The translations under genes and the position numbers were made by a program. Below, in pieces: positions 1-8,026 of a stretch of 34,930 bases of DNA. Origin of the DNA: an uncultured Clostridia bacterium (lineage in GTDB: Bacteria; Bacillota; Clostridia; Christensenellales; DTU072). The stretch covers positions 1 through 34,930 of the forward strand of contig CALVTP010000015.1 of the NCBI GenBank assembly GCA_944362765.1, given 5' to 3'. The notes below the pieces were generated by a model. The model ran no database searches. It was not told the DNA's origin and saw nothing but the letters and a program-made list of their open reading frames with translations. The first letter of the stretch is position 1, and each line of letters opens with the position of its first letter.

Positions 1-38
1 GCGCTTTTTTATCTTTTGTAAAGTAATCGATTCAGCGA

Positions 39-2663
39 TTAGTCTTGGGGATTGTTGATAGCCGCCTGCGCTGCCGCGAGGATAGCGATCGGGACGCGGT
101 ACGGAGAGCAGGATACATAGTTCAAGCCGACTTTGTGGCAGAACTCGATGGTTGCGGGATCGCCGCCGTGCTCGCCGCAGATACCGAGCTTGATGTTCGG
201 TCTGGTGGACTTACCTTTTTCGGCAGCTATCTTGACGAGTTCGCCTACGCCTTCCTGATCAAGCTTGGCGAAGGGATCGGATTCGAAGATCTTCTTCTTG
301 TAGTAGTCTCCGAGGAACTTGCCCGCGTCGTCACGGCTGAAGCCGAAGGTCATCTGGGTTAAGTCGTTGGTACCGAAGGAGAAGAACTCCGCTTCTTTTG
401 CGATCTTGTCGGCGGTGATGGCGGCGCGCGGTATCTCTATCATCGTGCCGACCATGTATTCGACGCGGACGCCCTGCTCTTTCATGACCGCTTCGGCGGT
501 TTCGACGACGACTTTCTTGACGTAAGCAAGCTCTTTGACATCTCCGACAAGCGGGATCATGATCTCGGCTTTGACATTCCCGCCGTCCTTGTTGACGGCG
601 ATAGCCGCTTCGATGACGGCACGGGTCTGCATCTCGGCGATTTCCGGGAAGGTGATGGCGAGACGGCAGCCGCGGTGACCGAGCATCGGGTTCATCTCGT
701 GCAGGCTGTGAACGGTCTCGAGGAGGCTTTCATAAGAAATGCCCATATCCTTTGCGAGAGCGCGGATGTCCTCTTCCTTGCTCGGCAGGAACTCGTGGAG
801 CGGCGGATCGAGGAAGCGGATGGTGACGGGATATCCCTTCAACGCCTTGTAGATACCGATGAAGTCGTTTCTTTGCATCGGGAGAATCTTGGCGAGAGCG
901 GCTTTCCTTTGTTCGACGGTGGAGGAGACAATCATCTCTCTCACGGCGGCGATTCTGTCGCCTTCGAAGAACATGTGCTCCGTTCTGCAAAGTCCTACGC
1001 CCTGAGCGCCGAAATTATAGGCGACGGAAGCGTCGTGCGGGTTGTCGGCGTTGGCGCGAACCTGGAGTTTCTTATACTTATTTGCCCAATCCATGATGAT
1101 TGCGAAGTTACCCGAAGTGTCGGGGTCGACCATCGGAATGGAGCCTTCGTAAACGTTACCGGTGGAGCCGTCGAGAGAAATGACGTCCTGCTTGGTGTAT
1201 TTCTTGCCGGCGATGGTGCAGATACCGCTTTCCTCGTCGATTTCGACGGCGCCGCAGCCACAGACGCAGCAAGCGCCCATACCTCTGGCGACGACGGCGG
1301 CGTGGGAAGTAAGTCCGCCTCTGGCGGTCAGGATGCCTTCGGCAGCCTGCATGCCTTCGATGTCCTCGGGAGAAGTTTCGATACGGACGAGGACGACTTT
1401 TTCGCCTGCTTTTGCACGCGCCTTGGCTTCCTCTGCGGTGAAGCAGATCTTACCGCAAGCGGCGCCGGGGGAAGCGGGAAGTCCGCTCGCGATGGGCTTC
1501 GCTTTTTTGAGAACGGCTTTGTCGAAGGTGGGGTGGAGAAGGTCGTCAAGCTGTTTGGGCTCTATTTTCAGAAGCGCTTCCTGTTCCGTGCAAAGTCCTT
1601 CTTTTACGAGGTCTACCGCAATATTGATGGCGGCAAGCGCGGTACGCTTTCCGTTACGGGTCTGGAGCATATAGAGGTTGCCGCGCTCGATGGTGAACTC
1701 CATGTCCTGCATATCGTGGAAGTAGTTTTCGAGCTTGTTGCAGATTTCCACGAAACGGTCGTAGACTTCGGGGTTGATTTCCTTCAATTTGTCTATCGAA
1801 GAGGGAGTGCGGATACCGGCGACGACGTCTTCGCCCTGAGCGTTCATCAGGAATTCGCCGAACAGCTTCTTTTCGCCGTTAGCAGGGTTACGGGTGAACG
1901 CAACGCCGGTACCGGAGGTTTCGCCCATGTTGCCGAAGACCATCGACTGAACGTTGACGGCGGTACCCCATGAGGAAGGAATGTCGTTCATCCTGCGGTA
2001 GACGATGGCGCGTTCGTTGTTCCAGCTGCGGAAAACGGCTTTGATGGCGCCGACAAGCTGTTCGCGGGGATCCTGCGGGAAGTCCTCGCCCACTTTTTCT
2101 TTGTAGAAGCCTTTGAACTCCTTGATCAGCACTTTGAGGTCGTCGGCGGTCAGTTCGGTGTCGAGGGTAACGCCCCTTTCGGCTTTGATCTCGTCGATAA
2201 ACCTTTCAAAGTTGGCTTTTTCAACGCCGGTGACGACGTCGGAATACATCTGAATAAACCTTCTGTAGCAGTCGTAAGCAAATCTCGGATTGCCGGTGAG
2301 TTTTGCAAGCCCTTCGACGGAAACATCGTTGAGCCCGAGGTTCAGAATGGTATCCATCATGCCGGGCATCGAAGCTCTGGCGCCCGATCTTACCGAGACA
2401 AGGAAGGGGTTGTCGTAATCACCGAACTTCTTGCCGGTCTCTTTTTCCAAGATCTCGAGTTTTTGGAAGACTTGCTCGATGATTTCGGGAGCGATCTGCT
2501 CGCCGTCATCGTAGTACTTCGTGCATGCCTCCGTCGTGATGGTGAAGCCGGGGGGCACGGGCATTCCGAGCTTGGTCATTTCGGCAAGGTTAGCGCCCTT
2601 GCCGCCGAACTTGGCTTTGTCTTTGCCGTCAGCGTCTCTGAACAGGTAAACATACTGTGTCAT
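39..2663 (-). CDS. ppdK: Pyruvate, phosphate dikinase
   Basis: Cytoplasmic enzyme that interconverts pyruvate + ATP + Pi and PEP + AMP + PPi; in anaerobes it often works in the glycolytic, ATP-forming direction. The 874-residue product has the usual length of bacterial PPDK. Visible features are the N-terminal ATP-grasp region (GGKGANLAEM near residue 20, SVRSGARASMPGMMDT near 90), the phosphohistidine domain with GGLTSHAAVVARG, which makes His454 the swivelling catalytic histidine, and the C-terminal PEP/pyruvate TIM barrel with GTNDLTQ and KLGICGEHGGDP (catalytic Cys829). I chose the ATG at 2661-2663 because it has an AGGAGA ribosome site and starts with the family sequence MTQYVYLF; the frame stays open about 30 codons further upstream without family similarity. 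The gene is monocistronic as far as the window shows, with its own promoter. No missing catalytic residues. Confidence 0.98.
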   Translation of the reverse strand: MTQYVYLFRDADGKDKAKFGGKGANLAEMTKLGMPVPPGFTITTEACTKYYDDGEQIAPEIIEQVFQKLEILEKETGKKFGDYDNPFLVSVRSGARASMPGMMDTILNLGLNDVSVEGLAKLTGNPRFAYDCYRRFIQMYSDVVTGVEKANFERFIDEIKAERGVTLDTELTADDLKVLIKEFKGFYKEKVGEDFPQDPREQLVGAIKAVFRSWNNERAIVYRRMNDIPSSWGTAVNVQSMVFGNMGETSGTGVAFTRNPANGEKKLFGEFLMNAQGEDVVAGIRTPSSIDKLKEINPEVYDRFVEICNKLENYFHDMQDMEFTIERGNLYMLQTRNGKRTALAAINIAVDLVKEGLCTEQEALLKIEPKQLDDLLHPTFDKAVLKKAKPIASGLPASPGAACGKICFTAEEAKARAKAGEKVVLVRIETSPEDIEGMQAAEGILTARGGLTSHAAVVARGMGACCVCGCGAVEIDEESGICTIAGKKYTKQDVISLDGSTGNVYEGSIPMVDPDTSGNFAIIMDWANKYKKLQVRANADNPHDASVAYNFGAQGVGLCRTEHMFFEGDRIAAVREMIVSSTVEQRKAALAKILPMQRNDFIGIYKALKGYPVTIRFLDPPLHEFLPSKEEDIRALAKDMGISYESLLETVHSLHEMNPMLGHRGCRLAITFPEIAEMQTRAVIEAAIAVNKDGGNVKAEIMIPLVGDVKELAYVKKVVVETAEAVMKEQGVRVEYMVGTMIEIPRAAITADKIAKEAEFFSFGTNDLTQMTFGFSRDDAGKFLGDYYKKKIFESDPFAKLDQEGVGELVKIAAEKGKSTRPNIKLGICGEHGGDPATIEFCHKVGLNYVSCSPYRVPIAILAAAQAAINNPQD

Positions 2664-2724
2664 AAAAACTTCTCCTGTATTTATTTCGTATTTGCGTAGT
2701 CGCGTTATAGATTTATTTATGGAG

Positions 2725-2753
2725 ATTATACAAAATTTCTTGCGCGCGTGCAA
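2725..2753 (-). promoter_or_regulatory. Sigma-A-type promoter of ppdK
   Basis: On the minus strand TTGCAC (2748-2753) and TATAAT (2725-2730) are separated by exactly 17 bases. The predicted start lies near 2718, giving a leader of about 55 nt before the ppdK ATG with its AGGAGA ribosome site. Confidence 0.75.
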
Positions 2754-2785
2754 GCGTTTTTCAAAAGCTTGTAAAAATTAGAGGA

Positions 2786-2807
2786 GTGAGCCCTGCGAAA
2801 AGCTCAC
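2786..2807 (-). terminator. Weak hairpin overlapping the recO stop
   Basis: GTGAGC (2786-2791) pairs with GCTCAC (2802-2807) around a 10-nt loop. The hairpin contains the recO stop codon and on the minus strand is followed about 8 nt later by a short T run (ATTTTTAC). The stem is only 6 bp, so it is at best a weak terminator for the yqfC-to-recO operon; it lies just upstream of the ppdK promoter. Confidence 0.35.
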
Positions 2808-3430
2808 CCTTTCAACAATTTCAACGTCTTAAGTTCTCCGCCTTCCCGTTTGAACAACCGCTCCAGCCACAATATCGCCGCCACCAATTCGGCGCGGGAA
2901 AAGTCAAGACAGGCAAGCTCCTCTTCGTCGGCGTGCTCCGCCGCCGAAATGAGACTTCCTACGTGCCCGGGAATGACGAAAGTATCCGGATCCGTCCCTA
3001 TCTCCCTTAAAAGTCCGGTCATGAACCGAAGAAGGTATATGTAAGGATGGGCTTCGCCGTAATTTATTCCGAACAGCGCTTTCAGCCCCGACATAAACTC
3101 CTTCTCCGCCTCAACCCCCTCCGTCGTAAAAAGTTCGAGTGCTTCCGTAACCGCAGCCGCCGCTAAATTTTTTTCGGGATCCACCCACGTGTTGAAAAAT
3201 TGGTCTATGACCTCCACCCCCGTCACGACATAAAGACCGCTCCCCTTTTGAAGAGTATATTCGGCGTAGCAATTCGGAGAGGCTCCTGCTTTTAATTTGG
3301 ACTTTGGGCTCTTGACGGAGCGTATTCGGGAGACTAATTTCCCGATTTCGGGACATAATAAGACCAGCAATTTATCGGACTCCCTGTAATCGGTTGCGTT
3401 CAGACAAATAGCTTTAACCGTCTTCAACAT
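2804..3430 (-). CDS. recO: DNA repair protein RecO
   Basis: Recombination mediator of the RecFOR pathway, which loads RecA onto SSB-coated single-stranded DNA. The N-terminal OB fold is recognisable (MLKTVKAICLNATDYRESDK, then LLVLLCPEIGKLVSRIRSVKSPKSK), followed by the helical C-terminal part. At 208 residues it is shorter than the usual 240-255, and I see no four-cysteine zinc motif in the C-terminal half, so this is a compact variant. Its start overlaps the 3' end of a small yqzL-like gene, in the era-yqzL-recO order known from Bacillus. An AAGGAG site sits about 10 nt upstream of the ATG. recR, the partner in the same pathway, lies at 20585-21166. Confidence 0.93.
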   Translation of the reverse strand: MLKTVKAICLNATDYRESDKLLVLLCPEIGKLVSRIRSVKSPKSKLKAGASPNCYAEYTLQKGSGLYVVTGVEVIDQFFNTWVDPEKNLAAAAVTEALELFTTEGVEAEKEFMSGLKALFGINYGEAHPYIYLLRFMTGLLREIGTDPDTFVIPGHVGSLISAAEHADEEELACLDFSRAELVAAILWLERLFKREGGELKTLKLLKG

Positions 3431-3533
3431 GCCTCGATTTCTCCTTCAGCGCCCGGTACAGCATATAGTAGCCCGGGGCGCCGCTTCTCAAAAATGCTTC
3501 GTAAAAAATCTTCTCCGCGCTCTTTTTCTCCAT
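3414..3533 (-). CDS. yqzL: YqzL-like small protein (39 aa)
   Basis: A 39-codon frame between the era fusion and recO, translated by hand from the minus strand: it begins MEKKSAEKIFYEAF, continues LRSGAPGYYMLYRALKEK, and ends RHVEDG. The spacing of aromatic and hydrophobic residues (F..F...G....Y.LY..LKEK) resembles the short YqzL family of Firmicutes, which sits in exactly this place between era and recO. The function of that family is not established. Its stop (3414-3416) lies inside recO, a 17-bp overlap that suggests translational coupling. The ribosome site is poor. The position is stronger evidence than the sequence, as the protein is too short for a confident family call by eye. Confidence 0.6.
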   Translation of the reverse strand: MEKKSAEKIFYEAFLRSGAPGYYMLYRALKEKSRHVEDG

Positions 3534-3607
3534 ACATCCATTATGTCTCGGGACAGTCTTTCTATGCGGGGCGAGGGAAGGAGTTACCGTTTTTTAACCC
3601 GCTGAGG

Positions 3608-5083
3608 TCACACGTCCTTATTTTTGTCGTAGCCGAGATTGGCTAAAATGACGTCGTCGTCACGCCAATCCTTTTTGACTCTCACCCAAAGCGTCAGCAA
3701 TATCTTGTCCCCCGTCATCGCTTCGAGATCCTCGCGGGCGTACTCCGATATCTTTTTTATCATCGAACCGTTTTTACCCAGAATTATCGGCTTGTGCTGC
3801 GCTTTCTGACAGATGACGTCGGCGTCTATTTCCAATGTGCCCGACGGGCGGTAGCCGTATTTATTGATGGTGACGGCGACTCCGTACGGGATTTCCTTGT
3901 CGAGGAGTCTCAACGCCTTTTCCCTTATTATCTCCGACGCCATAAAGCGCATATTTCTGTCGGTATAGACGTCCTCGGGGAATAATCTCACGCCGAACGG
4001 CAGCAATTTTTCGACTTCCGAGATTAAAACCGAGGTGTTTTTCCCTTTCAGAGCCGAAATCGGCACCACCGCTTTCAGATCGGATATCCCGTTCAGCTCG
4101 GAGAGGATCTCAGCCACCTTTTCCTTTGTCACCCTGTCTACCTTGTTGACCGCCGCCACCGTAGGCACCGACTTGGCTTCGGCTTTCAGACGTTCGAAGT
4201 CCCCTTCTCTCAATCCCTTTTCCGCATCGATGACGTAAATCACGCAATCGACGCCGTCTTCCGCCGCTTTGACGGAGCGCATCATAAAGGTTCCGAGCTT
4301 GTTGCCGGGCGTGTGGATGCCCGGAGTGTCGACAAAGATGATCTGCGCCTTCGGAGAGTTTAAAATCCCTAAAATTTTGTTTCTGGTCGTTTGCGGTTTC
4401 CACGAAACAATAGCCACTTTTTCACCGACGAGCTCATTTATGAGAGTCGACTTTCCTGCGTTCGGGCGCCCAAGTATCGCGGCAAAGCCGCAGCGCAAAG
4501 AAGGCTCTTCGCTTGCGGAAACCTCGGGCGCGTCCTCATCGCATCCGACGTCGGTATCGGCATTTTCTTCGACCTCTTTGTCTTCGTCGTCGAAAACGGG
4601 CACGGCGGGTTCTTCGAAGTAATCGCGTCCCACACCCGACTCCGCTAAAATCTCCTGCTGAAGCGCCTCTGTTTTAATGCGGTCGCTCTCTTCTATATGG
4701 TCGAAGCCCATCAGATGCAAAAATCCGTGCAGTGCCAAAAAGGCGTACTCGCGGGCGACGGAGTGCCCGTACTCGGCGGCTTGCCCGGCGGCTCTGTCTC
4801 TTGCGATGTATACTTCCCCGAGGAGTACCGCCCCCGTTTCGGGGTCGATGTCGGAGTAGTCCCCTTTGCTGAACGGAAAATCCACCCGCTCCTGCGCGGG
4901 AAAGCTCAACACGTCGGTGACGGAGTCCACTCCGCGCTCATTCCGGTTTAAGGTGTGTATCTCCTCGTCGGGGAGGGAAGCTATCTCCGCCGATATGTCT
5001 TCCTCGGAGACGCCGAGGTGCCTCATCGCGGCGTTCAGAACGGTTCTGACGGATTTATAAGGAATGTCGTAAAGTTCTATCAT
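3608..5083 (-). CDS. Fusion of endoribonuclease YbeY and GTPase Era
   Basis: One uninterrupted 491-residue frame joins two ribosome-assembly factors. Residues 1-150 are YbeY, a zinc-dependent enzyme for 16S rRNA 3'-end maturation, with HGFLHLMGFDH supplying His119, His123 and His129. Residues about 153-197 are an acidic linker rich in D and E. From about 198 onward is Era: P-loop GRPNAGKS (205-212), DTPG (252-255), NKVD (313-316), and a C-terminal KH domain with GKNG (436-439) that in Era binds the 3' end of 16S rRNA. All key motifs of both halves are present, so both activities are probably kept. In Bacillus ybeY and era are separate, with dgkA and cdd between them; here those genes are absent. 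The ATG at 5081-5083 has only a weak ribosome site, 44 bp after pgpH. Confidence 0.96.
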   Translation of the reverse strand: MIELYDIPYKSVRTVLNAAMRHLGVSEEDISAEIASLPDEEIHTLNRNERGVDSVTDVLSFPAQERVDFPFSKGDYSDIDPETGAVLLGEVYIARDRAAGQAAEYGHSVAREYAFLALHGFLHLMGFDHIEESDRIKTEALQQEILAESGVGRDYFEEPAVPVFDDEDKEVEENADTDVGCDEDAPEVSASEEPSLRCGFAAILGRPNAGKSTLINELVGEKVAIVSWKPQTTRNKILGILNSPKAQIIFVDTPGIHTPGNKLGTFMMRSVKAAEDGVDCVIYVIDAEKGLREGDFERLKAEAKSVPTVAAVNKVDRVTKEKVAEILSELNGISDLKAVVPISALKGKNTSVLISEVEKLLPFGVRLFPEDVYTDRNMRFMASEIIREKALRLLDKEIPYGVAVTINKYGYRPSGTLEIDADVICQKAQHKPIILGKNGSMIKKISEYAREDLEAMTGDKILLTLWVRVKKDWRDDDVILANLGYDKNKDV

Positions 5084-5127
5084 TTTTTGTCAATCTCTTC
5101 GGTCTTTTCCGATGCTTCAAGGCAGAA

Positions 5128-6621
5128 TCAGTCTTTCTTTTCCCTGTCGCGGTTATTATTGTCGTATTGGATGCGGGCGTGGTACATCGAGGGAATGGCT
5201 TTTACAAGAGTGTCTTCGATTTCGTCCAGATCCTTATAGGTTATCGGGCACTCGGTGAACTGACCGAGGTCGGCTTTTTGCTTTATCATGTTGTGGACGA
5301 GAGCTCTGAAGTCCTTCGGAGAGTTCATCTTCTCCGCGAGCGCCCTCGAAGCCGCCTCGACGGTGTCGGTTATCATTAAAATCGCCGCCACTTTGGTGCG
5401 GGGTTTGGGTCCGGGGTAGCTGAATTCCTTCCTGTCGAGGTTGTCCTCGGTGAGGTTTTGCGCCTTATAGAGGAAGTAATTGACGGGCGTGGTGCCGTGG
5501 TGCTGTAAGGCGCAATCGGCTATCTCGTCCGGAATGCGTGCCTTTTTCAGCATGGCGTAGCCTTCGGTAACGTGCGAAATTATCATAGCGACGGAAACTT
5601 CGGGGATGACGTCGTCGTGCGGGTTGTACCCCTTTTGATTTTCGATGAAGTATTCGGCGTTTTTCATCTTTCCGACGTCGTGATAGTACGCCGCCACACG
5701 CGCGAGAAGGGAATTTTCGCCGATGGCTTCGGCGCAAAGCTCGGCAAGGTTTCCGACCACCATGGAATGGTTGAACGTGCCGGGCGCCTCCCGCGACAGC
5801 CGCTTCAGCAACGGATTTTCAAGGGAGCTGAGCTCCTGCAATTTGAATTGGGTATCCAGCCGGAAGACGTACTCCATAAGCGGCAGCACTATCATGAAAA
5901 CTGCGAGAGACAGTACTACCGAAAGGAAGCTCCACAGCCCGCTTAAAAGTATCGTCGTTGTCTCGTTGGCGTCGACAAGGTAGTTTATCAGCATCGGTAT
6001 GACCGCCGTGCAAAGTCCCACAAGCATACCTACTACGGTAAATTTCAACCGCGAAAACGCCTTGTCCAAAAACATTATCAGGAAGATGGACGCCACCATG
6101 GAAGTGACTAGCGCCGCCGAAGATTCCACCGCATTTTCGGTGCCGTAAACCAGAATGTACGCAAGGAAGAAAGTTTGAGAGATCAGAATATTCGTCACTA
6201 TCCCCACCCTTCTGTCCACCAGCGTAGCCACAAGGAGCGAGCACAGCGAAAGCGGCACTATATACAGCGACACAAGCGACCCGAATATCATCGAAAAAAC
6301 AAACGTCAGCAACACCGCCACCGCGATTACGGGTACGGTTTTGTCCCTTATTCCGACGTCGGAATCGCGCTTTACGTACAGCGTATAAGTAAAAAGCGTC
6401 GAAAGTATGGCGGCGTTTATAAGCGACAAAATGACTATCTGCAGGATAGGTTCGCCGCGGAGCACAGAGTTTGCAACGTCCTCGTCGCTCAAAGTGGCAA
6501 AACGCACCATCACCGCCATTATAATGCTGGACACGATGATGACGGCTATTCTTACCGCCCAACGTTTTATCGTTGTGCCGTCGATTTCGGGCTTGAGATT
6601 GAATTTCTTTTGTTTCGGCAT
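5128..6621 (-). CDS. pgpH: PgpH-type HD-domain membrane phosphodiesterase, short form
   Basis: Membrane protein of the PgpH/YqfF family, which in characterised members hydrolyses c-di-AMP to pApA on the cytoplasmic side. The 497 residues show one N-terminal TM helix (about 22-40), a loop of only about 20 residues, a block of further TM helices (about 60-250), then a cytosolic HD domain with NHSMVVGNL (His285), YYHDVGKM (His314, Asp315), His350, QHHGT (374-378) and TDTVEAASRA (Asp419). Family members are usually about 700 residues because a large extracellular 7TMR-HDED domain lies between TM1 and TM2; here that domain is missing. The start at 6621 has AAAGG six nt upstream; an ATG two codons earlier overlaps that site. 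Also absent is phoH, which normally separates yqfD and pgpH. Confidence 0.9.
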   Translation of the reverse strand: MPKQKKFNLKPEIDGTTIKRWAVRIAVIIVSSIIMAVMVRFATLSDEDVANSVLRGEPILQIVILSLINAAILSTLFTYTLYVKRDSDVGIRDKTVPVIAVAVLLTFVFSMIFGSLVSLYIVPLSLCSLLVATLVDRRVGIVTNILISQTFFLAYILVYGTENAVESSAALVTSMVASIFLIMFLDKAFSRLKFTVVGMLVGLCTAVIPMLINYLVDANETTTILLSGLWSFLSVVLSLAVFMIVLPLMEYVFRLDTQFKLQELSSLENPLLKRLSREAPGTFNHSMVVGNLAELCAEAIGENSLLARVAAYYHDVGKMKNAEYFIENQKGYNPHDDVIPEVSVAMIISHVTEGYAMLKKARIPDEIADCALQHHGTTPVNYFLYKAQNLTEDNLDRKEFSYPGPKPRTKVAAILMITDTVEAASRALAEKMNSPKDFRALVHNMIKQKADLGQFTECPITYKDLDEIEDTLVKAIPSMYHARIQYDNNNRDREKKD

Positions 6622-6639
6622 ATTCATCCTTTCACGCGC

Positions 6640-7545
6640 CTATATGCGCGTTATTATATCATAGTATAAATCCAAATATGCCTTTTTGTCTACCTTTTTT
6701 ACCTCAAATGAATAATCAATAAGCCGCGCACCCTCTTCGAGAGCGGCTTCGAACGCCTCCTTTCTTTCCAGAACAAGCTCCGCCGCGCTCCCTTCCGCGG
6801 GGCACTCCACCCTTTCAGTCCGCCTCACTTTCGCCTCGACTATGCCCATCGCGCGCGTCGCTATCCGTTCCCCCGAATCGGACACAATAAAGGGTTCTAT
6901 CAGTATCTCACCTTTCGTCACGGTATCCCCCGCTTCCACCCTTTTCGTACCGTTCAATACGACAATTTTAGTGATGACGCCGCCTTCCTTCGCAGGAAGA
7001 GGAATCGGGTTTTGGGTATTCAAAAGCGGCACTTCGGGAAGCTCTTCAACTATTTTTACGATTATATCCCGTCCCGACTTTCCGACGGACGCATAAGCCA
7101 CTCCGTCAATATTAAGAAGCTTTCTTTCCGCCGCGGAAAAGTCTTCTCCGGGAAGGATGAAGGGGGACGGGAGCTCCTCGCGCACCATTTCAAGCACCGC
7201 ATTTTCGTCGACGCGGTTCACTCCCGTTACGCGTACGGAATCCACCGAAAAGGAGTACAACGCCGTCCCCGCAATCGCCGCCGCAAGCGATACGAGAAGA
7301 GCCGCCTTGCCCTTCAACGCCTTCAGATGTGCGAAAAAACCGCTCTCGTACAGGCGCACGAATTTTACTCCTGAGCCGAGCATGACGCGCTCCCCTCTGT
7401 CGGCTTCATCCGACCCGAGGCTGAACGACGCCCCTTCTCCTTCCCTTCTGACCGCTTTAGCCGTCACGCCCGCTCCGCACAGCTTATTCAGCGCAAAACA
7501 GGGATGTCGTTCGATAAAATATCTTATACGGAAACCGCCTTTCAT
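6640..7545 (-). CDS. yqfD: Sporulation protein YqfD family
   Basis: Member of the YqfD family, linked to endospore formation in Bacillus and commonly encoded next to yqfC. The 301 residues contain an N-terminal soluble part, one TM helix at about 78-98, and immediately after it a beta-rich extracytoplasmic region starting SVRVTGVNRVDENAVLEMV, which resembles the POTRA-like segment that follows the TM in this family, then PLPAKEGGVITKI with GD.V.KGE typical of the barrel-like part. Usual length is about 400 residues, so this is a short form. GGGGAGG lies 4-5 nt upstream of the ATG. The gene follows yqfC by 15 bp and precedes pgpH by 18 bp, so the three are one operon. The biochemical role is not known. 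Confidence 0.85.
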   Translation of the reverse strand: MKGGFRIRYFIERHPCFALNKLCGAGVTAKAVRREGEGASFSLGSDEADRGERVMLGSGVKFVRLYESGFFAHLKALKGKAALLVSLAAAIAGTALYSFSVDSVRVTGVNRVDENAVLEMVREELPSPFILPGEDFSAAERKLLNIDGVAYASVGKSGRDIIVKIVEELPEVPLLNTQNPIPLPAKEGGVITKIVVLNGTKRVEAGDTVTKGEILIEPFIVSDSGERIATRAMGIVEAKVRRTERVECPAEGSAAELVLERKEAFEAALEEGARLIDYSFEVKKVDKKAYLDLYYDIITRI

Positions 7546-7560
7546 GTCGCCTCCCCTCTT

Positions 7561-7809
7561 TTACCGGTATGCCCGACTTTTCGGGGGCTTCGCTTTTTCC
7601 CTGTCGACTCCCTCTATTCTGCCCGATACGACGGCAATTTCTGCCGATATTTCATCGATATTCAACGCGTTTCCGCGAATGCGTAATAAGCCGCCGGGCA
7701 CTCTGAACGCCACCTCTTCGGCGGAGTATCCGATTATACCCTTCTGCCCCTCGATTTTTACCTTCTCCCAGCCTTCGACGGTCACCGTTCCGAGAAAAAT
7801 TTCCTTCAT
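7561..7809 (-). CDS. yqfC: YqfC/YabP family sporulation protein
   Basis: Small beta-rich protein of 82 residues matching the YqfC/YabP family: an N-terminal strand (KEIFLGTVTVEGWEKVKIEG), then IIGYSAEEVAFRVPGGLLRIRGNALNI, the conserved part with RVPGG and RIRG, and a basic C-terminal tail (EKAKPPKSRAYR). Family members are expressed during sporulation in Bacillus; their molecular function is unclear. It is the first gene of the yqfC-to-recO operon. There is no recognisable ribosome site, and the best promoter would put the transcript start only about 5 nt from the ATG. Confidence 0.8.
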   Translation of the reverse strand: MKEIFLGTVTVEGWEKVKIEGQKGIIGYSAEEVAFRVPGGLLRIRGNALNIDEISAEIAVVSGRIEGVDREKAKPPKSRAYR

Positions 7810-7820
7810 ACGAAAATTTT

Positions 7821-7848
7821 ATTTTATCGCAGGTCCGACTTATGCCAA
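7821..7848 (-). promoter_or_regulatory. Possible promoter of the yqfC operon
   Basis: On the minus strand TTGGCA (7843-7848) and TAAAAT (7821-7826) are 16 bases apart. The predicted start near 7814 leaves about 5 nt before the yqfC ATG and no ribosome site. It looks like a vegetative promoter; I did not find a convincing sigma-E pair at proper spacing. Confidence 0.45.
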
Positions 7849-7903
7849 AAAGCGATGTAAAACGTCTGTCCCGGGCGCACGCGGAGCCGAAGCCGGCACC
7901 TTT

Positions 7904-7944
7904 CAAAAAACAAAAAATCCGAACGAATGACACGGCGTTCGGAC
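7904..7944 (-). terminator. Rho-independent terminator after dnaB
   Basis: TCCGAACG (7918-7925) and CGTTCGGA (7936-7943) form an 8-bp perfect stem with a 10-nt loop; on the minus strand the stem is followed by TTTTTTGTTTTTT. It closes the pepF-hypothetical-dnaB transcript. On the plus strand the stem is followed only by CTTTTTC. Confidence 0.85.
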
Positions 7945-7966
7945 TTTTTCGGCATTTCGATACGAA

Positions 7967-8005
7967 TTTTCCGGGAAATGTGCGGTTACTGCGCTTCCCG
8001 GAAAA
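7967..8005 (-). repeat. Inverted repeat just after dnaB
   Basis: TTTTCCGGGAA (7967-7977) and TTCCCGGAAAA (7995-8005) form an 11-bp perfect stem with a 17-nt loop between the dnaB stop and the main terminator. It may protect the dnaB mRNA 3' end or act as a first, leaky terminator; the T tract is weak. Confidence 0.55.
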
Positions 8006-8026
8006 AATAAGGATATATTTTATCGG

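Noticed and set aside
675..1973. A 432-codon open frame on the plus strand opposite ppdK
   Set aside because: It is the antisense shadow of a well-conserved gene; it has no family resemblance and no ribosome site.
7652..7933. An alternative minus-strand frame overlapping yqfC
   Set aside because: It conflicts with the recognised YqfC protein, runs through the dnaB terminator, and has no family match.
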